Below the pieces are notes generated by a model, which saw only the letters and a program-made list of their open reading frames with translations, was not told the origin of the DNA and did not search any database. Below, piece by piece: positions 1 to 6,944 of a stretch of DNA of 8,276 bases (positions are counted from its first letter, which is position 1; every line of letters starts with the position of its first letter). The position numbers and the translations under genes are program-made. Source of the stretch: Chloroflexota bacterium (GTDB lineage Bacteria; Chloroflexota; Anaerolineae; B4-G1); NCBI GenBank assembly GCA_003648125.1, contig QMOE01000075.1, positions 1-8,276 on the forward strand, given 5' to 3'.

Positions 1-1820
1 AGATAAGTCATCATCTGCCCTACCTCGGTCACCCGCTGGCGCATGTCGCGCGAGAGAAGCGCCATGTACGCCCCCCGGATGGAGGTGTTGCCTAGAAAGT
101 TAAAGTTATCGAAGGGCTTGTCTGGCAGCAGGCCGATTCTGACGGCGTTGCTCACGTTGATGTATTGGCCGAAAGCCCCGCCAATGAGCACCTGATCCAC
201 GTCGGCCAGCGTCAGCCCCACACTGCGGGCCAGGATGGAGAACCCGGCATAGATAGCCGCCTTGGCCCGCATCAGATTGTCCACATCCACCTTGGTAATG
301 ACAATGTCCTCACCGGTGGCTGTCTCTTTTGCCCAGGCCACCACGTACTCGGGGCCGTGCTCCCCTTTCCGCACTCGCTCGGTAGGCAGGTTGAGATGGA
401 TATTGCCGCTCTTGTCCATCACGCCAGCGGTGAACATCTCCGCCAGCAGCGAGATCAGGCCGGAGCCGCAGATGCCGCGTGGTTTCTCGTCGCCGATGAC
501 GCGATAGGTGATCTCGTAATTCTCTTGGTTGAGCCACACTTCCTCGATGGCCCCGGCGGTGGCCCGCATGCCGTGTACCACCCCGGCTCCTTCAAAGGCC
601 GGCCCGGCCGAGCAGGCGCAGGAGATGAGCCAGGTACAATCTCCCAGCACGATCTCGCCGTTGGTGCCGATGTCTATGAACAGCGATAGCCTGCCCGCAC
701 CGCACATATCGGAACTGAGCACACCCGCCGTGATGTCGGCCCCCACGTAGGAGGCGATGCCGGGCAGACAATCTACCGTTGCTTCCGAGTTCACCCCCAG
801 ACCGATTTGCCGGGCCGGAAAGGGGGGCAACTGGTTGACGACGGTGATAAAAGGCATCAAGCGGATCGGTTCCGGTGGGATTCCGGCAAAGAGGTGGATC
901 ATGGTGCTGTTGCCGGCCACCACCGCTTTGTAGATTTGGTCAGTGCTGATACCCCGCTCCTGGGCTGCCTGTTCTAGCAGCCGGTTGAGCGTTCCCATCA
1001 CCAACTCCTGCAAATCCTCCAGGCCGTTTCCTTTAGAGGCGTAGATGATGCGCGAGATGACGTCCTCACCTCGGGCGATCTGCCCGTTATAGTCGGCCTT
1101 CTGGGCCATCACCTCGCCGCTGATCAAGTCCACCAGCCAGACGTGGTTGCTGGTCGTGCCGATGTCAATCGCCACCGCCCACAAGCTCTCCAATTGCTCT
1201 CCGGGGAGGATGTCTATCAGGACAGGCGGTCCTTTTGGAGACTCTTCAGGTTTTTCGAAACCCAAAGGGTCTAGATTGATGACCAGCGTGACAGTCCACT
1301 CTCCCTCCCGCAGCACTGGCCCCAGCTTGCGCAGTACCGGTAGGGAGGCTTGTAAGCCTTGCAAGTCGTGGTGGCGGGCCAGTTCCCTTTGTAAGCGAGA
1401 CCAGTCGTCAGTCTGATCCTGCAAGGAGGGCGGTTCCAGAGTGATGGCGTACTTGCGCAGCGGCTGGTCGTGCAGGTCATAAGGAAAGGGAAGGACGACC
1501 TTGGCCGCCCGTTTACTCTCCTTCAGCCGCCGTTCGATCTTTTCCTGCGGTGGGATGCGGACGACGACGTCTTCTTCGACGGTCGTCTGGCAAGCCAGAG
1601 CGTAGCCAGCCTTTACGTCATCGGGGGATAGGCGCTGCGTGGAACGACGATGAACTGTCCCTTCCTCGACGATGACGGCGCAACGGCCACACCGTCCTTG
1701 CCCACCGCAGGGCATCAGGATTTCTATTCCCGCTTGCTGAGCGGCGTCGCTCAGGAGAGTGCCTGGAGCTACCTCTACTCGCTTGTCGGCGGGTTCAAAG
1801 TGAACAGTGACACCAGCGAT
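1..1820 (-). CDS. acsV: RACo-type reductive activator of the corrinoid protein (2Fe-2S ferredoxin plus ASKHA ATPase), 3' end cut
   Basis: ATP-dependent activator that returns the inactive Co(II) form of the corrinoid iron-sulfur protein to Co(I). About 606 codons are visible with no stop; known homologues are roughly 630 to 650 residues, so only the extreme C-terminus is missing beyond position 1. Residues 1 to about 95 form a plant-type [2Fe-2S] ferredoxin with Cys38, Cys44, Cys47 and Cys77 (CX5CX2CX29C). A linker and middle domain follow to about 215. The ASKHA ATPase shows phosphate-1 AIDIGTTSNHV (Asp219), phosphate-2 FIDIGTNGE (Asp383), a SAGPAFEGAGV loop and a late LIGGAFGQYIN adenosine-site motif. 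The gene follows acsC by 57 bases, beside its substrate protein. Its start appears to be AUC; a sequencing error turning ATG into ATC is the main alternative. Related ASKHA activators serve other corrinoid methyltransferases, but the neighbours favour the CFeSP-specific role. Confidence 0.9.
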   Translation of the reverse strand, partial: MAGVTVHFEPADKRVEVAPGTLLSDAAQQAGIEILMPCGGQGRCGRCAVIVEEGTVHRRSTQRLSPDDVKAGYALACQTTVEEDVVVRIPPQEKIERRLKESKRAAKVVLPFPYDLHDQPLRKYAITLEPPSLQDQTDDWSRLQRELARHHDLQGLQASLPVLRKLGPVLREGEWTVTLVINLDPLGFEKPEESPKGPPVLIDILPGEQLESLWAVAIDIGTTSNHVWLVDLISGEVMAQKADYNGQIARGEDVISRIIYASKGNGLEDLQELVMGTLNRLLEQAAQERGISTDQIYKAVVAGNSTMIHLFAGIPPEPIRLMPFITVVNQLPPFPARQIGLGVNSEATVDCLPGIASYVGADITAGVLSSDMCGAGRLSLFIDIGTNGEIVLGDCTWLISCACSAGPAFEGAGVVHGMRATAGAIEEVWLNQENYEITYRVIGDEKPRGICGSGLISLLAEMFTAGVMDKSGNIHLNLPTERVRKGEHGPEYVVAWAKETATGEDIVITKVDVDNLMRAKAAIYAGFSILARSVGLTLADVDQVLIGGAFGQYINVSNAVRIGLLPDKPFDNFNFLGNTSIRGAYMALLSRDMRQRVTEVGQMMTY

Positions 1821-1833
1821 GATTACACCTCCC
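1818..1833 (-). promoter_or_regulatory. Ribosome binding site and apparent AUC start of the RACo gene
   Basis: GGGAGGTG (1833-1826) is a strong Shine-Dalgarno. Seven bases after GGAGG lies ATC (1820-1818), exactly where the family N-terminus should begin. Upstream the frame has no ATG, GTG or TTG back to an in-frame TAG; the only other near-start is a CTG overlapping the Shine-Dalgarno. The first in-frame ATG downstream is codon 36, which would destroy the ferredoxin domain. Confidence 0.6.
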
Positions 1834-1867
1834 AGACTTGCGAGGTTTCGGAAAACCTCGCAAGTCT
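1834..1867. repeat. Perfect 15-bp inverted repeat between acsC and the RACo gene
   Basis: AGACTTGCGAGGTTT (1834-1848) and AAACCTCGCAAGTCT (1853-1867) are perfectly complementary around a 4-base loop. It fills most of the 57-base spacer. In the transcript its 3' arm ends directly before GGGAGGTG, the Shine-Dalgarno of the next gene. There is no trailing U run, so it is unlikely to be a simple terminator. It could be a dispersed palindromic (REP-like) repeat, an mRNA processing or stability hairpin, or a translation-control element. The CAAGTCT end is also found in the loop of the other spacer repeat (3261-3267). Confidence 0.85.
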
Positions 1868-1877
1868 AACTGTCAAA

Positions 1878-3224
1878 CTATAACGTGTTCCACACCTTGA
1901 GGTAGGTGGGCAGGTCTACCGCCTCGCGCGGCCCGACCAGAATCTCCCAACCCGGTAACTCTTCCTCCAACTCGCCCAGCAGCACCGACACGTGCCCTGG
2001 GATGATCAGCTTGTGGTGGCTGACCTTGTTCTCCATATCGGCCAACTTGACTGACTTGGCGATGCGTTCGGCGTCGAACTTGCCGGCGGCCCAGGCGGTG
2101 AGCACGCTCATGCCCTCCGCGTCGGCTACCAGCAGCCAGCCGGGATTGCCACTGCCGTCAATCTCGTTCGCCACGGAAAAGTAGGTGATGGAGAAATTGG
2201 TCGTCACCATGATGGGCGAATCTTCTTTGGGGTCATTGATCTCGTAGACGCCGGGCTGCACCTGGATCGGCTGTTGCGGGTCGGTGTAGATGTTGGTGCG
2301 CAGTGCCAGCAGGGGGTAGATCGTCGCCGGGCTGAACCGATCCAGTACGATGAATCCTCCGTATTTGGCAATCGCCTGCGTCGCCGCGATTGTGACCATA
2401 CCCTCGTCGTCGGCGCACTCGCTGGGGAAGCTGATGATGGGGAAACCCAGTTGGCGGAAAGTCTTTTTGAGCGCCATGCGGCGGATCAGCGTGTTCACTA
2501 TCAGCGATGACTTGATGTCGCGCACGCCGGGGTCGAACACGATCTCGTCCACTCCCGCGCCCTTGATTTTCTCCGTCATCTCGGCCAGGACGTTCATCGT
2601 GTCGGCGCGGATCGCCATGGGTGCGTTGTGTTCCTTGGCTAGATTGGCGAAGGCTTCCCAACTATCGGGCGTAGCGCCATAGATCAGTGGCCGCGTTCCC
2701 TCGGCGGCCTCCAACCCTTGCGCCATCACATCCGGGTCGCCAGCGATGAGGATCAGGGGCAGTTTGGCCGTCTCCAGCACACCCTTGACGGTGGCCGCGA
2801 AAGTGGCACCGTCTCCGGTTGCCTCAATGGCAAAACCGTCAATCGTCAACTCCATGCCGACGTATTCGACCATATAGTCCGCTGCTTCTTTGGCCTGGGC
2901 CTTGATCTCGTCCATCGGCTGGTCGTCGCGCAAGCGGATGAAAAGCCCGCATGGGTTGAAAAAGGTTTTTTCGTGACGGAACAGCACGACCTCGTTCCCC
3001 GATTTCACCTCTCGCCCGTTGGCGGAGAGAGTCACCAGCCGCACCGGCGGCGCGGCCGACTCGGCCAGCTTTTCCCGTGACTCGTCCGAGACATAGGGAC
3101 ACGTGTCCAGATCGGCCTGCTTGGCCGCCAGTTTCATCGCAAAGGCCAGGCAAGTTGGAAAGCCACATTCCTTGCAGTTGGTCTGAGGCAACATCTTGTA
3201 GATTTGAATACCTGAAAGCGCCAT
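1878..3224 (-). CDS. acsC: Corrinoid iron-sulfur protein large subunit (AcsC/CdhE), 448 aa
   Basis: Large (gamma) subunit of the corrinoid/iron-sulfur protein, which accepts the methyl group from methyltetrahydrofolate via AcsE and delivers it to the ACS A-cluster. From the ATG at 3224 the N-terminal domain has Cys17, Cys20, Cys25 and Cys42 (CX2CX4CX16C), the ligands of the low-potential [4Fe-4S] cluster that reduces cobalt. A TIM barrel follows (about 95 to 320; note FDPGVRDIKSS and FPSECADDEGM). The C-terminal part is the B12-binding domain, with the conserved LLVADAEGMSVLTAWAAGKF and HHKLIIPGHVSVLLGELEEELPGWEILVGPREA (the latter given by its start and end motifs HHKLIIPG and VGPREA). Length matches the roughly 446-residue acetogen proteins. 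It follows acsB-cdhD by 67 bases and should form its usual heterodimer with the CdhD domain, here tethered to ACS. A 13-residue upstream extension to 3263 was rejected on ribosome-binding-site and family-length grounds. Confidence 0.96.
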   Translation of the reverse strand: MALSGIQIYKMLPQTNCKECGFPTCLAFAMKLAAKQADLDTCPYVSDESREKLAESAAPPVRLVTLSANGREVKSGNEVVLFRHEKTFFNPCGLFIRLRDDQPMDEIKAQAKEAADYMVEYVGMELTIDGFAIEATGDGATFAATVKGVLETAKLPLILIAGDPDVMAQGLEAAEGTRPLIYGATPDSWEAFANLAKEHNAPMAIRADTMNVLAEMTEKIKGAGVDEIVFDPGVRDIKSSLIVNTLIRRMALKKTFRQLGFPIISFPSECADDEGMVTIAATQAIAKYGGFIVLDRFSPATIYPLLALRTNIYTDPQQPIQVQPGVYEINDPKEDSPIMVTTNFSITYFSVANEIDGSGNPGWLLVADAEGMSVLTAWAAGKFDAERIAKSVKLADMENKVSHHKLIIPGHVSVLLGELEEELPGWEILVGPREAVDLPTYLKVWNTL

Positions 3225-3237
3225 GTTTTTTCTCCTT
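3225..3237 (-). promoter_or_regulatory. Ribosome binding site that fixes the acsC start
   Basis: AAGGAG (3237-3232) stands 7 bases (AAAAAAC) before the ATG at 3224. This selects that ATG over the in-frame ATG at 3263, which lies inside the inverted repeat and has no Shine-Dalgarno. Confidence 0.85.
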
Positions 3238-3244
3238 AAAAGTT

Positions 3245-3285
3245 TGCAAGTGAGCAAGTACAAGTCTGCAACCTGCTCACTTGCA
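3245..3285. repeat. 12-bp inverted repeat between acsB-cdhD and acsC
   Basis: TGCAAGTGAGCA (3245-3256) and TGCTCACTTGCA (3274-3285) are perfect 12-base arms around a 17-base loop. The area around and inside the loop carries further ACTTG/CAAGT copies at 6 to 8 base spacing, reaching into the last codons of acsB-cdhD. In the transcript the hairpin ends 7 bases before the acsC Shine-Dalgarno. No U tract follows, so it is not a classical terminator. It could be an RNA processing or stability element, or a degenerate short repeat. Confidence 0.7.
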
Positions 3286-3291
3286 TACTTG

Positions 3292-6200
3292 TTACTTGCT
3301 CGTCAATTCCTCAATCATCGCGTGAATCCGGCGTACCGATTCGGGGTGGCGCAGCACGATGATGTCAGCAGCCGACTCGACCAGGGTGGATGCTGTCACC
3401 GTCTCCCAGTTGATGGCTCGTTCTTCCCACTCGCCCCAGGCCTCGGGCACGCCCTCGCCGACTTTGCTCTCCTTCTGTCGCCAGGCCTCGTACCCCACGG
3501 TGACGATCATTGGCAACTGGGTCATCTTGTCGCCTTGCAGGGCGGCCAGTCGCAGCCGCTCCATCACCGAGTAGCCGTACTCCATGCCATAGCCCACGCC
3601 GGCGCAGGTCGGATCCATCAGAATCCGATCTAGAGGCAAGCCCATGTCGCTGATCAGGATGTTGAGCTGTTTCGCCAGGTTGACGTCCATCGCAGTGCGA
3701 GCGGTGACCATTTGACCGTGCGCCAGCGCCGCCGCGACGATGGTGCGATAGTTCTTTTCCTCGCACACGCCCAGCACGATCCGCTCGCCGACCGCCGCCT
3801 CTGCGACGGGCACGAGTAATTCATTATCGGGATCCACCTGGCCGGGGCCAAGCACGATCAGCGGCAGGCCGGTGGCCGCGAGCACTTTGCGCGTGGCAGC
3901 GACGGCTTTCTCAGGTGTGTTGGGGTTGCCATCGGCGTCGGTCAGGCTGAGTTGGAGCAGAATCAGGTCCGCGCCGGCTTTCTCGGCCGCTTTGGCCCAC
4001 TCGCCGGGGTCGTTCATTGCGTCCCCCCAGGCTTGCATCAACAGGGACGACCAGTCGTCCGGCTTGCGGTCCTGGATCTCGATAGCGATCACTGGCTTGT
4101 GTCCCAACTTGCCTTCGATGTCGAGGAAGGGCATTGAGGTCTGGCCGCCGACGGTCACAGTCTTGGTGCGCGTGCCACCTTCGGCTGCGGTCGCGCCCAA
4201 CGTGATCTCGCGGATGCTGCCCGGCCACTTTTCTTTGAGAAAATCGAGGCCTTCCTTCTCCTCGCTCCAGGGCGGCACTACCGCCCTAGATATTTTTTTT
4301 ACAGGGGGAGCGGCCACCTCCAGTGCAGCGGGTTTGACTGTTGGAACTGGAGCCGCAGGGACGGCCAGCGCAGCGGGCGCGACTCCGCCCAACTGCTGCA
4401 ACGCCGCCACCAGCGCACCGCGGAAGCGGTCGATCACGATTTCGGCTGTGGTTTCGGCGAGTTGCTGAACATCCGTGCTCGCCAGTGCTTGCGGCGCTAG
4501 TACGGGCGCGGCCTCCGCCACGATCGGTTCAGGAGCGACCGCTTTCGGCGCAACCGCAACCTCGACTTTCTCTGCAACAGGTTTCGGTTTTTCGACAGCG
4601 GCAACTTTGGTCGTTTCAACCTCCTGCTCCTTGTCTTCTGCTTCCTCCTCTACCGCCCCCGATGCCGCCTGCATCACGCCCATCTCCAGAACCGGGTGCT
4701 TGACTTCTTCTAGCCAATCAACCAACTCGTCCACCGTCGTGACATTGCGCTCGTCGGCGATGAGATCGATCAGGTTGGGGATGCCTTCCCGTTCTGCCAC
4801 AACAGCCAGTTCGGTCGTCATCGAATCTTTGAGGAAGCTGGACATCCAGACAATGCGCTTGAAGCCGCCGTCGGCCGAGATGAACTTGGGGCTGGTCAGG
4901 TAAAACTTGCCGATGCCCATCACGCCGGGGGTCTGGATGCCGCCGCCGCACATGCCGGCCAGCGTGGAGAAAGTCATCCCTGCCGGTGTCATGCTCGGAT
5001 CCTCGCGGCTGACGACCATCACGCCTTCCGCCTCGGGCAGGTACATGACGATGCACTCGAAGCAGCCGCAGGCCGTCATTGGATTTTCCATGATGGAGTA
5101 AAGCGCCACCTTGTCAACGGTACCTTGCGAGTTCTTGACCGCGTTCTCGTTGGTGCCAGTCCAGTACCCCTTGACCGGATCGAGTAGCTTGCCCTTGACC
5201 ACCGGCTGGTTGGGGCCGGTGGGGTTGATTTGGTTGGAGGCCTTGCAGTCGAGCCAGTTGTAGGCCCCGCACAGCCCCAATCGCTGCGGGCTGACGATGC
5301 AGACGTGGGTGGGCGCGAACGATTGACACAGCGTGCAGTCGTAGAAAGTGTCCACCGATTCGTCGGTCATGTCGGCCAGCCGTTTGTTGCGGAATTCATA
5401 AGCCTCGCGCGCCTTTTCCAGCCACTCGGCGTGCAGGTCGGGGTCTGTGATGACCTTGACCTGGATCTTGTCCACGATAGCGCCAAAGTCGGCGTGGAAG
5501 CGGGCGTAGAGGATCTCGCCAAAGTGCTCGAGGTTGAATCCCTTTTCGTGAGCCGTCTTGCTGATGCGGATCCAGGCGATGTCGCGCTGGCCGATGTGCT
5601 GGATGCCGGAAGCGCCGTTGACAAAGTCGTGTACCTGCCGCTCCAACACCGGCTCAAAGTCCTTTTGCATTTTGCGCCCGGCTACCTCGATCACGAAAGC
5701 CAGATCCATCGAAGCGCCGACTTCTTGATCCTCGAAACCGGGGCCAATGACCTCGATCTTGTGATCTTCCACCTCGTCCATATCCGCCATGTGTAGGTAC
5801 TCGAAGGCGCGGCTCTTTTTGCCGCCGAACTCGATCCGCATGTCGGCCCGGCGCACGACCTCGCCCTCGAAGGCGGAGCCGTAGGCGACGGGGACCGGCA
5901 CCTCGGTGATCTTGATCTTGACGCCGCGCACCTCAATGCAGCGTTGTACCATTTTGGCGGCCCGCTCCTCATCGCTCTCGGCATCGATCTCGTTCCACGG
6001 CATTGAGATGATGTGCTCGTAGCGAGTCACGCCGGTGGGCAGAATTTCGGGCACGATGGTGTCGGCGATGGCCGGGAAGCCGTAGGAAAGGACACCGGCG
6101 CCGGTGGCGTATTTTAGATCGTCCAGTTCGCCCAGCACCAGCGCAAAGGCAAAGACGCGGAATTTGTTATAGAGCAGGATGTCGCGCCACTGACCGCCCT

Positions 6201-6930
6201 TCATACCGCCAAAGGTCAGCGCGGAGCGCGTGGCAAAGCCGGCGGCGTAGATGGCGGAAAGAGTGTCCCGACCAAAGGGGATGATGTAGGTATCGTACCC
6301 CATATCCACCCCTTCCTCCTGTAACTGGTCAATGATGGAACGCCCATTGACGTTGCCACTGAGGAAGATGAGGATGTTGCGCTTCTGGAGTTCGCGCACG
6401 ATGGCGACCGCAGCCTCGTTGGTGCGGGCCGCGCCGATGATGGCGGCAAAGCCCGGCATACGACCATCCACCAACTGGATGCCCCACGAGCGCAACTGGA
6501 TGTCGTCAATCGGGCCGTTGAGGTGACCGCTTTCGATATCGGGGTACTCGGTGCTGCCGACCATCTCAAAGCCCGGCCGTCGTTCCGGCTGCTCCCCGTA
6601 GACAAAGCGAATGCCCTCGATGGCTTCCGCCGCCAGGAGGGTCGCCTGACCGCTGTCGAGCGTCTCGCCCAGGTACGGAACCCACAGGCTATCGTCCGGT
6701 AGCGGGTGCAGGAGCTTTTTGGCATGATTCAGCGGGAATTCCAGATCACCCAGCGTCTCGACTTTGTGATTCAGCATACCGTAGGTGACTGGCAAAAAGT
6801 AGGCCGTGTTGGGGAAAACAACGGGGGTTTCAGCCCCCTTCTCGGCGATGGCTTTTTTGAGCATTGCCTCCGCCTCGGCCACGATCCCGTTGGCGCCGCG
6901 AATGGCGCGCGTTGCGATATATTTAGACAT
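3292..6930 (-). CDS. acsB-cdhD: Acetyl-CoA synthase fused to corrinoid protein small subunit (AcsB-CdhD), 1212 aa
   Basis: Residues 1 to about 752 are a full bacterial acetyl-CoA synthase, including the N-terminal CODH-docking domain absent from archaeal CdhC. The A-cluster is intact: Cys532, Cys535, Cys544 and Cys554 for the [4Fe-4S] cube, and Cys621-Gly-Cys623 for the distal Ni. All spacings equal Moorella Cys506/509/518/528 and Cys595/597, with a +26 offset; Phe538 matches Phe512. Residues 753 to about 890 form a linker: an acidic/Lys part, then Ala/Pro/Val-rich sequence, with a predicted amphipathic helix at about 816 to 849. Residues about 890 to 1212 are a complete AcsD/CdhD TIM barrel (LGATAAEGGTRTKTVTVGG, NILISDMGLPLDRILMDP, ERLRLAALQGDK, TVGYEAWR), which normally is a separate protein of about 310 residues pairing with AcsC and taking part in methyl transfer. 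The frame is open throughout and no convincing internal start precedes the CdhD part. A predicted frameshift site lies at codons 870 to 889. ACS and CdhD assignments are firm; the second product is inference. Confidence 0.96.
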   Translation of the reverse strand: MSKYIATRAIRGANGIVAEAEAMLKKAIAEKGAETPVVFPNTAYFLPVTYGMLNHKVETLGDLEFPLNHAKKLLHPLPDDSLWVPYLGETLDSGQATLLAAEAIEGIRFVYGEQPERRPGFEMVGSTEYPDIESGHLNGPIDDIQLRSWGIQLVDGRMPGFAAIIGAARTNEAAVAIVRELQKRNILIFLSGNVNGRSIIDQLQEEGVDMGYDTYIIPFGRDTLSAIYAAGFATRSALTFGGMKGGQWRDILLYNKFRVFAFALVLGELDDLKYATGAGVLSYGFPAIADTIVPEILPTGVTRYEHIISMPWNEIDAESDEERAAKMVQRCIEVRGVKIKITEVPVPVAYGSAFEGEVVRRADMRIEFGGKKSRAFEYLHMADMDEVEDHKIEVIGPGFEDQEVGASMDLAFVIEVAGRKMQKDFEPVLERQVHDFVNGASGIQHIGQRDIAWIRISKTAHEKGFNLEHFGEILYARFHADFGAIVDKIQVKVITDPDLHAEWLEKAREAYEFRNKRLADMTDESVDTFYDCTLCQSFAPTHVCIVSPQRLGLCGAYNWLDCKASNQINPTGPNQPVVKGKLLDPVKGYWTGTNENAVKNSQGTVDKVALYSIMENPMTACGCFECIVMYLPEAEGVMVVSREDPSMTPAGMTFSTLAGMCGGGIQTPGVMGIGKFYLTSPKFISADGGFKRIVWMSSFLKDSMTTELAVVAEREGIPNLIDLIADERNVTTVDELVDWLEEVKHPVLEMGVMQAASGAVEEEAEDKEQEVETTKVAAVEKPKPVAEKVEVAVAPKAVAPEPIVAEAAPVLAPQALASTDVQQLAETTAEIVIDRFRGALVAALQQLGGVAPAALAVPAAPVPTVKPAALEVAAPPVKKISRAVVPPWSEEKEGLDFLKEKWPGSIREITLGATAAEGGTRTKTVTVGGQTSMPFLDIEGKLGHKPVIAIEIQDRKPDDWSSLLMQAWGDAMNDPGEWAKAAEKAGADLILLQLSLTDADGNPNTPEKAVAATRKVLAATGLPLIVLGPGQVDPDNELLVPVAEAAVGERIVLGVCEEKNYRTIVAAALAHGQMVTARTAMDVNLAKQLNILISDMGLPLDRILMDPTCAGVGYGMEYGYSVMERLRLAALQGDKMTQLPMIVTVGYEAWRQKESKVGEGVPEAWGEWEERAINWETVTASTLVESAADIIVLRHPESVRRIHAMIEELTSK
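4266..4321 (-). promoter_or_regulatory. Predicted dnaX-like -1 frameshift signal at the linker/CdhD boundary
   Basis: In transcript order this stretch holds GGAGGTG (4321-4315), a Shine-Dalgarno-like stimulator; 14 bases; the slippery heptamer A AAA AAA in correct phase (4300-4294: third base of Val877 plus the Lys878 and Lys879 codons), part of an A8 run (4300-4293); and a hairpin. The hairpin arms are 4290-4281 and 4275-4266, 10 bp including one G-U, with loop UAGUG; its seven-pair core AGGGCGG/CCGCCCT is perfect. The core starts 6 bases after the heptamer; counting the weak outer pairs leaves 3. After a -1 slip the codons are AAT ATC TAG (stop at 4288-4286), giving an 881-residue ACS ending VKKNI. 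The same layout makes the gamma subunit from E. coli dnaX. The local codons AAA AAA ATA and AGG look atypical for this GC-rich gene; the other Arg codons I checked were CGN. Elements are seen directly; function is inferred. Confidence 0.6.
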
Positions 6931-6944
6931 GTTTTCTTACCTCC
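6931..6944 (-). promoter_or_regulatory. Ribosome binding site of the acsB-cdhD fusion gene
   Basis: The whole 14-base CODH/acsB spacer is a translation start signal. GGAGGT (6944-6939) follows the CODH TAG directly and an 8-base A-rich spacer separates it from the ATG at 6930. There is no room for a promoter, so acsB-cdhD is expected to be translated from the CODH message. Confidence 0.85.

Noticed and set aside
165..689. Long plus-strand open frame of 174 codons
   Set aside because: It lies opposite the RACo ATPase domain, has no recognisable family features and is a GC-driven shadow frame.
1338..1372. GACTTGCAAGGCTT-like sequence in the RACo linker resembling the spacer repeat arm
   Set aside because: It is short, imperfect and in frame in coding sequence; too weak to call a repeat copy.
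1834..1867. Rho-independent terminator after acsC
   Set aside because: The hairpin is strong but is followed by GGGAGGTG, not a U tract, and the next gene of the pathway starts 14 bases later.
1650..1883. Plus-strand 77-codon frame running through the spacer hairpin
   Set aside because: It is antisense to the RACo ferredoxin domain and has low-complexity, unrecognisable sequence.
2959..2971. A6 and T5 runs in acsC (minus strand) as a frameshift site
   Set aside because: The phase is GAA AAA ACC TTT TTC, which gives no X XXY YYZ heptamer, and the encoded KTFFNPCGLF is conserved protein sequence.
3225..3263. Upstream in-frame ATG giving AcsC 13 extra residues
   Set aside because: It lies within the inverted repeat without a Shine-Dalgarno; the ATG at 3224 has AAGGAG at 7 bases and puts the cluster cysteines at 17, 20, 25 and 42 as in known AcsC.
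5230..5796. Plus-strand open frame of 188 codons, and similar ones at 3872-4468 and 7089-7676
   Set aside because: All are antisense to firmly assigned ACS, CdhD or CODH sequence, with no domain or ribosome binding site support.
6853..6858. A6 run near the start of acsB as another slippery site
   Set aside because: The phase is CTC AAA AAA GCC, giving C AAA AAA rather than a full slippery heptamer, and I saw no hairpin or meaningful early product.
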